A stretch of 64,000 nt of DNA from Xenorhabdus vietnamensis. GTDB lineage: Bacteria > Pseudomonadota > Gammaproteobacteria > Enterobacterales > Enterobacteriaceae. Positions 29,092 through 38,582 of this stretch are shown in pieces. Numbering within the stretch: the first letter of the stretch is position 1; each line of letters opens with the position of its first letter. The stretch covers positions 282,781 to 346,780 of the forward strand of contig NZ_MUBJ01000002.1 of the NCBI RefSeq assembly GCF_002127535.1. The letters are read 5' to 3'. A program made the position numbers and the translations under genes. A model generated the notes under the pieces. That model was not told where the DNA came from and ran no database searches. It saw only the letters and a list, made by a program, of their open reading frames with translations.

Positions 29092-29871
29092 TCAATAATA
29101 ATTACCGTGGCGGTAATCCCAAGTCGTGAAAATATCGGACATCATCGCCATGATTTTATTTACATCCAACCCCTTGCGAATTAATACCGGACACGGAGCA
29201 ATATCGCGCTGGCCTTTTTGCAGGGGAATTAATTTACCATTTTCATCTACCATTGAAACCATAACACCTTGTTCATAACGGGTTTGCTCGGATTCATTTG
29301 GTTGGATAGATTTAACGTAGTCATTGGCAGAGATAATTAAATCAGCCCGTTCTTCTATCCTTTCACCGATACATTCAACCAATCCACGATTACCCTTACC
29401 TGATGGATTAGCTGAACTGGCAAAAGAAAACTTACCATATTTTTCCCAAAGTTCTTTTGCCAATATTTCACCCGGTTTACCAAATTTAATCACGAAACAG
29501 CTCGTACCACGTTGATCCATCATCAAATCTTTAGAACCATCATCTGGGATACGGGATACTGCTTCTTCTTTCCACGGCAAAATACAACCTAACAATACAT
29601 CTTCATCCCAATGTCTTTGATAAAGCTCTTCAATTTCCGCGTTAAGCTGAGCCAGCTCTTTCAACTGTTCCAAAGATCCACATAAAACAACACCCGGCTT
29701 GTTGCGATTACGCAGCTTAGCTTCGAATTTGCGCTCCAGACCTTGCGCATCAGATGTCATGATAATGTAGCCAACTTTGGTTGGGCAGACGATCATTCCT
29801 CCGTCATTAGAGAGGATCTCTACCGCTTCCTGCTGTAACCCATTATTCCATTGAATTTTTTTGCTGCTCAT
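29092..29871 (-). CDS. Sua5/YciO/YrdC-domain protein
   Basis: A 259-residue protein with a YrdC-like fold. The N-terminal part reads DGGMIVCPTKVGYIIMTSD followed by a KFEAKLRNRNKPGVVL stretch, corresponding to the ATP/threonine-binding KxR-SxN region of TsaC-type threonylcarbamoyl-AMP synthases, then SSANPSGKGNRG. It is longer than TsaC (about 190) and diverged, so it is probably a paralogue rather than the housekeeping tRNA-modification enzyme. It might act in secondary metabolism or as a specialised carbamoyl-transfer partner; the product is unknown. Confidence 0.7.
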   Translation of the reverse strand: MSSKKIQWNNGLQQEAVEILSNDGGMIVCPTKVGYIIMTSDAQGLERKFEAKLRNRNKPGVVLCGSLEQLKELAQLNAEIEELYQRHWDEDVLLGCILPWKEEAVSRIPDDGSKDLMMDQRGTSCFVIKFGKPGEILAKELWEKYGKFSFASSANPSGKGNRGLVECIGERIEERADLIISANDYVKSIQPNESEQTRYEQGVMVSMVDENGKLIPLQKGQRDIAPCPVLIRKGLDVNKIMAMMSDIFTTWDYRHGNYY

Positions 29872-29911
29872 ATTGATACCCTCTACTGGAAACGGAAGAA
29901 TTATTAATCAA

Positions 29912-30415
29912 TTAACGCTGGTAGTAACCGGTAATAGAAGCTGTTGCCAAGGTATTGGCTTGGATCATAAAACGCGCAACGGCGTTTGTTGTTTCAGCAT
30001 CAACTCCCAGTTTTTCCACCGATAAGGCATGCACTGTGAAAATATAGCGATGCGCTTTATCACCGACAGGCGGGCAAGGGCCATCGAAACCGATCAGGCC
30101 ATAATCATTTCTGCTCTGAACCGTACCGATTGGTAATTTGCTACCATCACTTTGTCCTGCATTCGCAGGTAAGAATTGAGTTTCAGTGGGGATATCAAAA
30201 GCGACCCAGTGCCAGAAACCACTGCCTGTCGGTGCATCAGGATCATAGACAGTAATAGCAAAACTTTTAGTTTCGGCTGGTGCTTCTGCCCAAGCGAGTT
30301 CGGGGGAACGGCTATCACCATTACCACCAAATTCATTAAATTCATGCTCTTTTTTCAAGAAGTCATTATTCTTAAATTCAACTGAACTGATAATCATGCT
30401 TGTGTCCCCATTCAA
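29912..30415 (-). CDS. YbhB/YbcL-type Raf-kinase-inhibitor-like protein
   Basis: Phosphatidylethanolamine-binding-protein (PEBP) family member, 167 residues (161 from the second ATG at 30397). The ligand-site motifs DPDAPTGSGFWHWVAFDIP and GPCPPVGDKAHRYIFTVHAL are intact. Bacterial members have no well-defined role. The first ATG has AAAAGG 7 bp upstream and the second has only GGGG, so the longer form is slightly favoured. It precedes the YrdC-like gene by 40 bp and may form an operon with it. Confidence 0.9.
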   Translation of the reverse strand: MNGDTSMIISSVEFKNNDFLKKEHEFNEFGGNGDSRSPELAWAEAPAETKSFAITVYDPDAPTGSGFWHWVAFDIPTETQFLPANAGQSDGSKLPIGTVQSRNDYGLIGFDGPCPPVGDKAHRYIFTVHALSVEKLGVDAETTNAVARFMIQANTLATASITGYYQR

Positions 30416-30638
30416 TGCCTTTTAAAACATCCTAGCGCAGTTTTTCTCTGCTGCAAGACTAAGCCATGATTTTGCCTGATTGTTTCAATTTAGGAACAAT
30501 AAGTGAGTCGCGAAGATATTTTGATGATGTATCTTTTCCTTGTATTCTCTTACGGAAAACTCAGTTTCTAAATATTCTGCAAGAATGATTTTTATTGTCC
30601 TTTGCTTTCCTATTATTTATTAACAATAGAAAAATAAA
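30416..30638. other. Intergenic spacer
   Basis: AT-rich DNA carrying the presumed promoter of the PEBP-type gene. No further feature recognised. Confidence 0.4.
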
Positions 30639-30680
30639 AAATTACCCCGAAATCCAGATAGTTAAGTTTCGGAGTAATTT
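30639..30680 (-). terminator. Terminator of the siderophore-binding protein gene
   Basis: A 14-bp stem with one mismatch (AAATTACCCCGAAA with TTTCGGAGTAATTT), 29 bp beyond the stop codon. Read on the minus strand it is followed by a TTTTTTATTTTTC run, giving a strong intrinsic terminator. Confidence 0.8.
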
Positions 30681-30708
30681 CAGGGAAAATAAATATTAAT
30701 TAGCGAAA

Positions 30709-31653
30709 TTACAATGCATCAGCAATTGCATTGATCTGTTGCGTCATACTGTCCAAACCGCCACCAGACAAGTACCAGAGATCAGACTGTAAGTACACAA
30801 TCTTACCGTTTTTATAGGCATTGGTTGATTTGACCTGATCATTTTCAAACTGAGCTTTTTCCAACTTACCTGCACCAATTGCTTTACTACGATCGATAAT
30901 AAAAATCACATCAGGATTTGCTTGTGCAATCATGTTTGCCGTCACAGAACGACTTTTGTCTGTGTCTGATTTAGCCGGTAATACAGCACGAGGCGCTTTA
31001 ATTACGTTGTAAACAATGGGTTGATTATTTGGGTATAATTCGCCAGCATTGTGCAGTAGTACCAATACCTTGCTATTCGCTGCCTTCGCTTTTTCCTGTG
31101 CGGATGCAATAGTTTTCTCCAAATCAGCAGATTGGGTTTTAACAGTTTCCTGCTTATTAAACAATTCGCCTAATAATTTAAGATTACTATCAACGGATAG
31201 CAGATAATTTTTACTGTCTGTGCTTAAATCCACGGTTGGTGCAATTTGTGACAAACGATCATAAAAAGATCCCTGACGCCCTGTAATAACAATCAAATCT
31301 GGTTTTATTTCAGCTAACTTTTCCAAATTCGGCTCTTTCATTCCCCCGGCATTATGCATATTTGCAGGCACGCCATTACGTACATATTCGGGCAAATTAT
31401 TGATTGGGAGCGCAATCACTCGATCAGATAACCCTAATTTCGCCATTGAATCATAAGTTCCGAAATCAAACAGAACAACCCGCTTTGGATTTTTTTTAAC
31501 CTGAGTTTCACCGGAAAGATGCTTTACCGTGACATAATCACCAAACTGAGCTGTTATTGAATTCGGTGCAAATAATTCTGAAGATTGACTGAATACAGAG
31601 TAACTGGTGACAGAAAGTAATGATGCAATGACAATTGGCAGGATTTTTTTCAT
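30709..31653 (-). CDS. Iron-siderophore ABC transporter substrate-binding protein
   Basis: Periplasmic class III binding protein of 314 residues, of the FatB/YclQ type for ferric-siderophore uptake. It has a signal peptide (MKKILPIVIASLLSVTSYSVFSQ), then VKHLSGETQVKKNPKRVVLFDFGTYDSMAKLGL, KPDLIVITGRQ and NPDVIFIIDRSKAIG. No lipobox is visible. No permease or ATPase gene is adjacent, so it must work with a transporter encoded elsewhere. A 13-bp perfect inverted repeat 73 bp upstream suggests iron (Fur) control. Confidence 0.85.
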   Translation of the reverse strand: MKKILPIVIASLLSVTSYSVFSQSSELFAPNSITAQFGDYVTVKHLSGETQVKKNPKRVVLFDFGTYDSMAKLGLSDRVIALPINNLPEYVRNGVPANMHNAGGMKEPNLEKLAEIKPDLIVITGRQGSFYDRLSQIAPTVDLSTDSKNYLLSVDSNLKLLGELFNKQETVKTQSADLEKTIASAQEKAKAANSKVLVLLHNAGELYPNNQPIVYNVIKAPRAVLPAKSDTDKSRSVTANMIAQANPDVIFIIDRSKAIGAGKLEKAQFENDQVKSTNAYKNGKIVYLQSDLWYLSGGGLDSMTQQINAIADAL

Positions 31654-31725
31654 TGTTACACCTAAATTGAACCTATTAGTAAAAGATGACTTGCATTCTA
31701 GGTAGCAACATCAATATGTCAATAA

Positions 31726-31756
31726 AATAAGAATCAATTTCATATTGATTCTTATT
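31726..31756 (-). promoter_or_regulatory. Perfect 13-bp inverted repeat, possible Fur-type operator
   Basis: AATAAGAATCAAT and ATTGATTCTTATT are separated by 5 bp, 73 bp above the start of the siderophore-binding protein gene. AT content and GAAT half-sites resemble Fur boxes, but the match to the 19-bp consensus is imperfect. A different dimeric regulator is possible. Confidence 0.5.
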
Positions 31757-32414
31757 TGCTTCAAAAGCGACCAAGTTATCCTCAGAATTACACTTAACTG
31801 TACATGTCTTGCCAACCAAGTGTGGACAACTTTGCCTTAATGCCAAAACCCATAAATGCCATATCAGGTAAGAAATCCGCATCGCTATAAATGGAAATTA
31901 CAAATAAAAACTACAGATAGAATATTGTTGAAATGAAATAATTTCATTAATAAATACATCCGAATTTTTATTAATTTAATATACGAAATAACTCTGATTT
32001 AAAATTACATATTAAGAACTTTAGAACCATTAACATATATATCTGATTAGCATAATAAAGGTTATAAAACTCGGTTAATAATCTATAAATTAAAAGCGCC
32101 GAATGGATTACTCAAAAGGAATACAACCGTATTTACTTCTAGATTAATAACCTAGCAATTATTATATGAAATCATGCAATAAAAAATATTATAGAAATAA
32201 TACTAATAATATATTCATTTAATTGTTAGCTAATTAGTTATATGCAAATATATGAATAATTATCTTCCTGATAGATAATTGCTGAAGTTGTAGGAAAATA
32301 GTGTGCATAGTGAGTGAAATTCGGTGATCTACGAAAAAAAGTTGAAACTGTTCATTCAGTTTTCAAAGCTATAGCACAGCCTTTAAGTTACTAATAAATA
32401 AAATATAGGCACAT
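31757..32414. other. AT-rich intergenic region
   Basis: About 650 bp of AT-rich sequence. The reverse frames near 31760-31880 give a short open stretch that I could not assign. The 3' part presumably carries the promoter of the following three-gene operon. No RNA gene seen. Confidence 0.4.
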
Positions 32415-33299
32415 ATGCAACAACTCAATATGACAAACAGCCACCGTCTGGTTCAATCCGAAGCGGAACTACTCGAGCTGATTCTTACCGAAGTAACTGA
32501 CACATCACATACTGATCTCGTTATTATGGGAGGGCATTTCATGCTTTTCCTTGACGAAGAACAAAAGTGTCTTGTTCCGGGGATTATTGAAGAAAATACC
32601 TCACCCATGCGCGAAAGAATCGCGCGACGTGTAGGTATTTTTCCGGGATATAGCTGGGAACTTGGTGTTCGGGTTGCAGAGCAGCTTGAGCAGAAATTCG
32701 ACGCAATCAAATTTCTGTTACTCATTAATGATTGGCAATATGTTTCGCACGACAGCGGATCTGCATCCGAATTAAGACAAGCCTTCTATGAGCAATTCAA
32801 CAAACTTCCGGCTTCGTACAAATCTGTCTTAGAGCGTAGTGGGCAATTTTCTGAGCAAAACATACTTGCAAGCCGAAAGCATCCCATTGCTTATCCGGAA
32901 ACCTGGCTGAAATATCGGTTCCAAAAAAGCGCCGATAAGTTAGTCAAAGCCGGACGCTTAGAACGTCGCGTTCTTGATAGTGGCCCGAATGCCGGCACCG
33001 AAGTCTCCCTTGTGGATGAAAACGGCGACTATAGACCTCTCATTACCTGTGGCGTTACCGGATGTGCAGGAGAAATTACCGAAATGATAGCTGAGGTCTA
33101 TAAGGCGCAGCATCGTCTTCTGGTTATCTTTGCCCCCGGAGAGTGTTTCCAACCCGTCAAAACAGGAGTAAGTACAGCTCTCTCCCTATATGGACTGTCT
33201 GGCATGAAGGTCATCGTCGCAGATCCAGGAGGAAGCGGAGAAATGCAACCAGAAGAGATCTTTTCGAAGCTCGTTAACGTTGAGGTTTTCACTTCTTGA
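32415..33299 (+). CDS. Unrecognised protein, first gene of a cysteine-desulfurase operon
   Basis: I do not recognise this 294-residue protein. It is soluble, without signal peptide or membrane helix. Notable stretches are IMGGHFMLFLDEEQKCLVPGI near the N-terminus, LLLINDWQYV in the middle and a cysteine-containing CGVTGCAGEITEMIAEVYKA, followed by an alternating alpha/beta segment (RLLVIFAPGECFQPVKTG, GMKVIVADPGG). It is 12 bp before a cysteine desulfurase and two genes before a methyltransferase, so it may take part in sulfur transfer onto a small molecule, with CxxxxC as a candidate acceptor. A start five codons later (32430) is possible. Confidence 0.6.
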   Translation: MQQLNMTNSHRLVQSEAELLELILTEVTDTSHTDLVIMGGHFMLFLDEEQKCLVPGIIEENTSPMRERIARRVGIFPGYSWELGVRVAEQLEQKFDAIKFLLLINDWQYVSHDSGSASELRQAFYEQFNKLPASYKSVLERSGQFSEQNILASRKHPIAYPETWLKYRFQKSADKLVKAGRLERRVLDSGPNAGTEVSLVDENGDYRPLITCGVTGCAGEITEMIAEVYKAQHRLLVIFAPGECFQPVKTGVSTALSLYGLSGMKVIVADPGGSGEMQPEEIFSKLVNVEVFTS

Positions 33300-33311
33300 C
33301 GGAGAGTTGTT

Positions 33312-34466
33312 ATGAATGTCAATGAAAACGCTAATGGCATCATCTATCTGGACCACTGTGCCACAACGCCGTGTTTTCCAGAAGTTGCTGATATCATGCG
33401 GTCTTACATGGACAATGAATTTGGTAACCCGTCTTCTTCTCATGTGATGGGGCGTCGTGCCCGATATGCTGTCGAGTGTGCAACTCAGCAAATTGCATCG
33501 CTCATCGGTGCTCGCCCAGAAGAAATTGTTTTTACATCGGGTGCTACAGAAGCCAATAATATCGCGCTTTTTTCAAGTTTTGCCCACAACGAACGTGCTC
33601 CTGCGGGAGCACTGCTTTGCCCCATTGACCATAAATCTGTGCTGCATGTTGGTAAAGAATTAGCTCGCCGGGAGCTTGCTATCGACTACCTCCCTGTTGC
33701 CGCTAATGGTCGAGTACAACCAGAAGATGTCATGACCAAATTGACAGCTGACACTCGTATTATCAGTGTTGCTCATGTGAATTCTGAACTAGGTACGATT
33801 CAGCCGATAGATGAAATAGCTGCGATCACACGCCGATCAGGAACTTGGCTACATGTAGATGCAGTTCAGTCCGTCGGAAAACTTCCCTTGAATGTTAAAG
33901 ACACCGGGGTTGACTTATTATCACTTTCCGCCCATAAACTGCGGGGGCCGAAAGGAATCGGGGCGCTCTTTGTCGATTCACGCATCACAAAACATTTGAG
34001 GCCTTTTATCTATGGTGGCGGCCAGAATCATTTGCGTAGCGGCACTTTACCAACACCGTTGATTGTAGGGTTCGGTCTTGCGTGTCAGATGGCTCAGTCA
34101 AATCTTATTCAACATAAAACAAAAGTCACGGCACTAAGAGACCATTTTGTGACCCGTCTTCTGCAAAAAGTACCAAATGCTGTGTTAAACACAGATCTTT
34201 CTTGCAGTTCACCCTATGTCGTGAACATACGATTTGAAGGTATTGCTTCGGAAGCACTCATCTCTGGTTTGCATCAAGTAGCTATATCGTCAGGATCTGC
34301 TTGCAACTCCACAGAATTACAACCCTCATACGTTCTCACAACTGTCGGTTTAAGTGCTGCTCAAGCCGGTTCATCAGTCCGTTTTTGCCTAAGTCCGGAT
34401 CTTGACAATGATGCATTAGATACCGCAATCGAACATCTCGTCTTCCGGTTAAATTCAATTCGTTAG
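33312..34466 (+). CDS. Cysteine desulfurase (NifS/IscS-like)
   Basis: PLP-dependent aminotransferase class V enzyme that takes sulfur from cysteine as an enzyme persulfide. The 384 residues include IYLDHCATTPC, TSGATEANN, HVDAVQSVGK, the PLP lysine in SLSAHKLRGPKG (K209) and the persulfide cysteine in SSGSACNST (C331). It is not the iscS or sufS locus, since no isc/suf genes are near. The operon with an unknown protein and a methyltransferase points to a dedicated sulfur donor for a specialised metabolite or modification. Confidence 0.9.
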   Translation: MNVNENANGIIYLDHCATTPCFPEVADIMRSYMDNEFGNPSSSHVMGRRARYAVECATQQIASLIGARPEEIVFTSGATEANNIALFSSFAHNERAPAGALLCPIDHKSVLHVGKELARRELAIDYLPVAANGRVQPEDVMTKLTADTRIISVAHVNSELGTIQPIDEIAAITRRSGTWLHVDAVQSVGKLPLNVKDTGVDLLSLSAHKLRGPKGIGALFVDSRITKHLRPFIYGGGQNHLRSGTLPTPLIVGFGLACQMAQSNLIQHKTKVTALRDHFVTRLLQKVPNAVLNTDLSCSSPYVVNIRFEGIASEALISGLHQVAISSGSACNSTELQPSYVLTTVGLSAAQAGSSVRFCLSPDLDNDALDTAIEHLVFRLNSIR

Positions 34467-34477
34467 GAGAACTATCC

Positions 34478-35296
34478 ATGACCATGCAGACCTCTTCCCC
34501 AAGTTCTGGTTTTTATGAGCGAGCTTTTGGAAGTTTTTCTTCCACAGCCATTTCCGAAGTGCGCAAAGAAACCTATGGAGAAGATTTGGGACAAAACAAC
34601 TGGTCCTCTGTTGATGAATTTAGAAAGTTTTCGCAATGGCTTAAACTATCCGATCGCTCGCATGTGTTGGATGTATGTAGCGGTTCTGGCGGGCCGGCAC
34701 TGTTTCTGGCAAAAACCAACGGTTGTAGGGTGACGGGAGTCGACATTCACCCTGATGGCCTTCTTACTGCCAGACAACTTGCGGTAGATTTCGAGCTGCA
34801 ATCCCGCTGCAACTTTGTTGACAGTGATGTTCGCCAGCCTTTGCCATTTCCTGATGGTACTTTTGACGCATTATGGTGTATCGACTCCGTGATTCATATT
34901 TGGGATCGGTTAGCCCTGCTGCGCGAATGGTATCGGCTACTGAAACCAGGTGGACGTTTTTTGTATACCGACCCCACATTGGTAACGGGTATGCTCAGTA
35001 AAGAAGAGATTATGTTGCGGGGTACGCCGGGTTATTTCCTCTATAGTCCGGTCGGATTGAACGAGCGTTTGATCAAAGAAGCTGGTCTTTGCCTTGAAAT
35101 GCAAGAAGATCTCACACAAAGCGTTGTTGAGCTGAGTGAACGCTGGCGTGTCGCGCGTGAAAAGCGCAAGGAACAGCTTACCGCAATGGAAGGTGACGAA
35201 GCGTTTAATAATATGCAGAAATTCTTGTCCACCACTCAATTAATTTCAGTTGAACAAAGGTTGTCGCGTGCAGTTTTTGTCGGCTATCGCCCGTGA
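34478..35296 (+). CDS. SAM-dependent methyltransferase
   Basis: Class I (Rossmann-like) methyltransferase of 272 residues. Motif I is VLDVCSGSGGPALFLA, the acidic end of strand 2 is VTGVDIHPDG, motif II is FDALWCIDSVIHI and motif III is LLKPGGRFLYTDP. It resembles small-molecule methyltransferases of the sarcosine/UbiE kind; the substrate is unknown. It follows the cysteine desulfurase by 11 bp and is followed by a strong terminator, so the three genes form one transcription unit that could make a methylated sulfur compound. Confidence 0.85.
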   Translation: MTMQTSSPSSGFYERAFGSFSSTAISEVRKETYGEDLGQNNWSSVDEFRKFSQWLKLSDRSHVLDVCSGSGGPALFLAKTNGCRVTGVDIHPDGLLTARQLAVDFELQSRCNFVDSDVRQPLPFPDGTFDALWCIDSVIHIWDRLALLREWYRLLKPGGRFLYTDPTLVTGMLSKEEIMLRGTPGYFLYSPVGLNERLIKEAGLCLEMQEDLTQSVVELSERWRVAREKRKEQLTAMEGDEAFNNMQKFLSTTQLISVEQRLSRAVFVGYRP

Positions 35297-35362
35297 CAGT
35301 TTCCTATTTTTGTCAGGTGAATTAGCTGCCTTAGCTTCTGAAGTATATTCAACTTAACTGTC

Positions 35363-35390
35363 GCCGGGCATCCAGCCCGGCTTGTTTCTG
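35363..35390 (+). terminator. Terminator of the desulfurase-methyltransferase operon
   Basis: Perfect 7-bp GC stem GCCGGGC / GCCCGGC with a 5-nt loop, followed by TTGTTTCTG, 66 bp after the methyltransferase stop. Confidence 0.75.
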
Positions 35391-35481
35391 AATACCTTGC
35401 TTTGTAAGAGAATATTTCTCTCAAAATAAATCAAGAAAAATCAATTTATTAATGATTCCTCTTGGATTGGCATACTGTGAT

Positions 35482-36216
35482 TTACTTAATAGAACTCATA
35501 AGACTAATGCGCTGTTGTTCTAATTTACTGGCTTTGCTACACACTTCCTCTTTTAAGTGCTTTAACTCTTGTTCCTGTTTCTTCCATTCAGCTTCGAAAC
35601 CATTTTGCATTCCGCCCAATCCACCAAGGAGGGACATTAACATCTGTTTGCCGTCACCATTCTGATTGCTATTTTTACGGCTCATTTCGTTAATGCTATC
35701 CTGCAAAATGCCGCCAAGGCTCTGCTCGATAAGTTTTTTGCCTTCAGATTCGACCTGTTTAACAGCCTGAGCATTGAATGCAAAACCATTAGCACGAGTT
35801 TCAATCACTTTATCAATTTGCTTATGGAGACCAGATTCCAATTGAGATAAGCGGTTACGAATATTACTTTCCTTGCCCATCGTTTCAATAACCACTTTAT
35901 CCAGCGACTGGCGTGCGCTCGCCAAATGACTCAGTGCTTCTTTCTTCACCCAAGGCAAATCCTGACGAACCGTCTGTTGATATTGCAGGGCTTTGTTACG
36001 TTGTTCTGTACTCAATAATAACGTTTTACCATCACGAGCTATGGAACCATCAGGCAAGATTTTCATGCTTCCGCTCGCCCCTGCAATCTGCACAGAGTTT
36101 GGTGTGACAATAATGTCATCATTAAGAGTGGCATGACATTCAGAACCCGCCTGTGCCTGAGTAATAACTACCTGAGACGCAAATAATAATGCAGCAATCG
36201 TGATTCTGCGAAACAT
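35482..36216 (-). CDS. yggN: DUF2884 protein YggN
   Basis: Exported protein of unknown function, conserved in enterobacteria. The start MFRRITIAALLFASQVVITQAQAG is chosen because AGGAG lies just upstream and it yields a signal peptide; the long in-frame extension to 36474 overlaps glsB and is spurious. The 244 residues include CHATLNDDIIVTPNSVQI and a charged, helical C-terminal half. It follows glsB by 64 bp. Confidence 0.9.
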   Translation of the reverse strand: MFRRITIAALLFASQVVITQAQAGSECHATLNDDIIVTPNSVQIAGASGSMKILPDGSIARDGKTLLLSTEQRNKALQYQQTVRQDLPWVKKEALSHLASARQSLDKVVIETMGKESNIRNRLSQLESGLHKQIDKVIETRANGFAFNAQAVKQVESEGKKLIEQSLGGILQDSINEMSRKNSNQNGDGKQMLMSLLGGLGGMQNGFEAEWKKQEQELKHLKEEVCSKASKLEQQRISLMSSIK

Positions 36217-36280
36217 ATGTACTCCTGATTTTTTTTGCGTATTTCTTTTATGTAATAGCTTTTCATCAGCACGGGCAAAA

Positions 36281-37210
36281 TTAAAAAATAGAACGTCCAA
36301 TACGTCCAGCCAATTTTTCCAGTGCCGCACAACCCGCCAATGAGTTACCGGATTTATCCAATTCAGGAGACCACACCGCAACGGTGAATTCCCCCGGAAC
36401 AACACAAATAATTCCCCCACCAACACCCGATTTTCCCGGCATACCGATTCTGAAAGCGAATTCTCCAGAACCATCGTACATACCGCACGTCAACATAAGC
36501 GCATTAATCTGGCGAGTTTGTCGAAGGCTCAAAATTTGTTGGCCTGAACTGATCATGCGTCCTTGGTTGGCTAAATAAATAAAACACTGAGCCAATTCAA
36601 CACAATTCATTTTCAAGGAACAATATTGGAAATACGTTTGCAGAACCGTAATAACATCATTCTCAAAATTATCGAATGATTTCATCAGGTAAGCTATCGC
36701 AGCATTACGACTGGAATGTTCCATTTCTGAACGGGCAACAACATCATCGTAGCAAATATCTTTTTGTCCAGTAAGGCTGCGGACAAACTCCAGCATCCTA
36801 TGCTTAGGTGCACTCAAACGTGATTGCAGCATATCGCAAATAATCAATGCACCCGCATTAATAAACGGATTGCGAGGAATTCCCTTTTCTAATTCCAACT
36901 GCACTAATGAATTAAATGGCTGCCCCGAAGGTTCCGTACTTACTCGTTGCCAGATATCCTCTTCCTTATAACGTGTCATTGCTAATGTTAAGCTCAACAC
37001 TTTAGAAATCGATTGGATAGAGAAGCGTTTTTCTGCATCTCCCGCTTTAAAAACCTGCCCATCTACCGTGCAAATGGCCATTGCCAAATTATTTACCGGA
37101 ACTTCCGCCAGAGCAGGAATATAATCTGCTACTTTTCCTTGGCCAATCAAAGGGCGTACTTCTTCTAAGATATCTGCCAATAACGAATTAGAGAACCTTA
37201 CCTTCACCAC
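36281..37210 (-). CDS. glsB: Glutaminase
   Basis: Serine-dependent beta-lactamase-fold glutaminase converting glutamine to glutamate and ammonia. Motifs are [13 protein letters not shown] (catalytic SxxK), [12 protein letters not shown] and GKSGVGGGI. Start is a GTG (37210, or the next codon GTG 37207), preceded by TGGAGATAAA; this gives about 309 residues, matching E. coli YneH (308). The ATG at 37252 lacks a ribosome site and lies in the hairpin behind yggL. Confidence 0.93.
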   Translation of the reverse strand: MVKVRFSNSLLADILEEVRPLIGQGKVADYIPALAEVPVNNLAMAICTVDGQVFKAGDAEKRFSIQSISKVLSLTLAMTRYKEEDIWQRVSTEPSGQPFNSLVQLELEKGIPRNPFINAGALIICDMLQSRLSAPKHRMLEFVRSLTGQKDICYDDVVARSEMEHSSRNAAIAYLMKSFDNFENDVITVLQTYFQYCSLKMNCVELAQCFIYLANQGRMISSGQQILSLRQTRQINALMLTCGMYDGSGEFAFRIGMPGKSGVGGGIICVVPGEFTVAVWSPELDKSGNSLAGCAALEKLAGRIGRSIF

Positions 37211-37228
37211 TTTATCTCCAGACAAACA

Positions 37229-37246
37229 GGGCTCCCCAAGGAGCCC
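37229..37246 (-). terminator. Hairpin between yggL and glsB
   Basis: GGGCTCC / GGAGCCC with a 4-nt loop, about 35 bp beyond the yggL stop and 19 bp before the glsB GTG. On the minus strand TGTTTGTCT follows, a modest U-tract. It could terminate trmB-yggL or attenuate glsB. Confidence 0.5.
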
Positions 37247-37280
37247 CTGCATACAGCGCTATTTTTTATACAACAGCGAA

Positions 37281-37607
37281 TCAATCCCACCACACATCAA
37301 ACAGTTCTGAGGTGATAACTTCTTCCATACCGCGATCTTTCAACCACTTCTCTACCAATTGGCGATGTTCTTCAGTACATTTGCCGATTTTTTGCAGGCA
37401 GACAATACCTTCCCATTGCAAATAACCGCTGGCATCCAGAGCAAGGCCATTTGGCTCGATCAGCTCTTCAATCAACATATCAACGGTACTATCAACAACC
37501 TCAACGGATGTATCAGCCGGAAAATTCCACTTTACAGAAAAACCCAACTCCTGAAACTCATTAATACGCAATTTTTTACGCAGACGACGACTACGGTTTT
37601 TAGCCAT
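37281..37607 (-). CDS. yggL: DUF469 protein YggL
   Basis: Small conserved protein of 108 residues with a basic N-terminus ([25 protein letters not shown]) and acidic C-terminal half, identical in layout to E. coli YggL, which has been linked to the ribosome. It overlaps the trmB stop by 1 bp and is translated with it. Confidence 0.93.
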   Translation of the reverse strand: MAKNRSRRLRKKLRINEFQELGFSVKWNFPADTSVEVVDSTVDMLIEELIEPNGLALDASGYLQWEGIVCLQKIGKCTEEHRQLVEKWLKDRGMEEVITSELFDVWWD

Positions 37608-38326
37608 TATTTTATCCTCTCAAACATTAGATCCCATACGCCATGACCTAACCGCTGACCACGCATCTCAAATTTCGTGACCGGGCGCGAATCAGGGCGT
37701 AGCACATAATCACCGTTTTCCGATAAGTTGCGATACCCTTCTGCAGCGCTCATCACTTCCAGCATATGTTCTGCATATGGCTGCCAGTCGGTTGCCATAT
37801 GAAAGATACCACCGATTTTCAGCTTACTTTTAATCAATTGAGCAAATTCAGGCTGCACAATTCTTCGTTTATTGTGACGGGCCTTATGCCATGGATCAGG
37901 GAAGAAAAGTTGAACCATCACCAAACTCTGATCTGGGATCATATTGTTCAGCACTTCAATGGCATCATGGCACATCACTCGCAGATTACTGAGCTTCTCT
38001 TCTTCTGCGGATGCCAAACATGCTCCTACTCCCGGTGCATGAACTTCGATTCCAAAAAAGTTTTTCTCTGGATTTTGGCTTGCCATCGTAACCAATGATG
38101 TACCCATCCCAAAACCGATTTCCAGCACAATAGGGGCTTCACGACCAAAAAGCACTTCCATATTGGATATTTCTGCCTGATAGTCCACCCCCATCTTCGG
38201 CCACACATTATCAAGTGCTTGTTGCTGGCGACTCGTTAATCGTCCCTGCCGACGCACAAAACTGCGGACACGGCGCAACGCCCTGCCATTTTTATCATAT
38301 TCCGGTGAAATTACGTTATTTATCAT
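37607..38326 (-). CDS. trmB: tRNA (guanine46-N7)-methyltransferase
   Basis: SAM enzyme making m7G46 in the tRNA variable loop. The start [26 protein letters not shown] is chosen by match to E. coli TrmB (239 residues in both); a 27-residue in-frame extension is unconserved. Motif I is [12 protein letters not shown], and [21 protein letters not shown] is the family signature. It is divergent from mutY, as in E. coli. Confidence 0.96.
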   Translation of the reverse strand: MINNVISPEYDKNGRALRRVRSFVRRQGRLTSRQQQALDNVWPKMGVDYQAEISNMEVLFGREAPIVLEIGFGMGTSLVTMASQNPEKNFFGIEVHAPGVGACLASAEEEKLSNLRVMCHDAIEVLNNMIPDQSLVMVQLFFPDPWHKARHNKRRIVQPEFAQLIKSKLKIGGIFHMATDWQPYAEHMLEVMSAAEGYRNLSENGDYVLRPDSRPVTKFEMRGQRLGHGVWDLMFERIK

Positions 38327-38582
38327 GGTACTTTTTGTCAGTTTTAAAAGCATTTGCTCAGGCGTCTGGGATTTTATGTACCGCAGGATTGCCCAAAGAG
38401 AGCGCAATTATGCAAAGATGGCTGAGTTTATCAAGTTCAGTGTCCATATTCAGTGCCCATAAGCACAACTTTAATACGAGTTTGCATAACGCTTCGAAAC
38501 AAAGTTCGGGTTTACACTGAGGTTACACTATGCTGCAATCCTGTTCACGAAACAATAATCCGATATAAAGACAATTATTCTA

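Noticed and set aside
31676..31882. 68-codon minus-strand ORF above the siderophore-binding gene
   Set aside because: It spans the inverted-repeat operator, and I could not link its peptide to a transposase or other family with any confidence.
35482..36474. 330-residue form of the YggN protein
   Set aside because: The extra 86 residues overlap glsB in another frame and remove the signal peptide; the start at 36216 has a good ribosome site.
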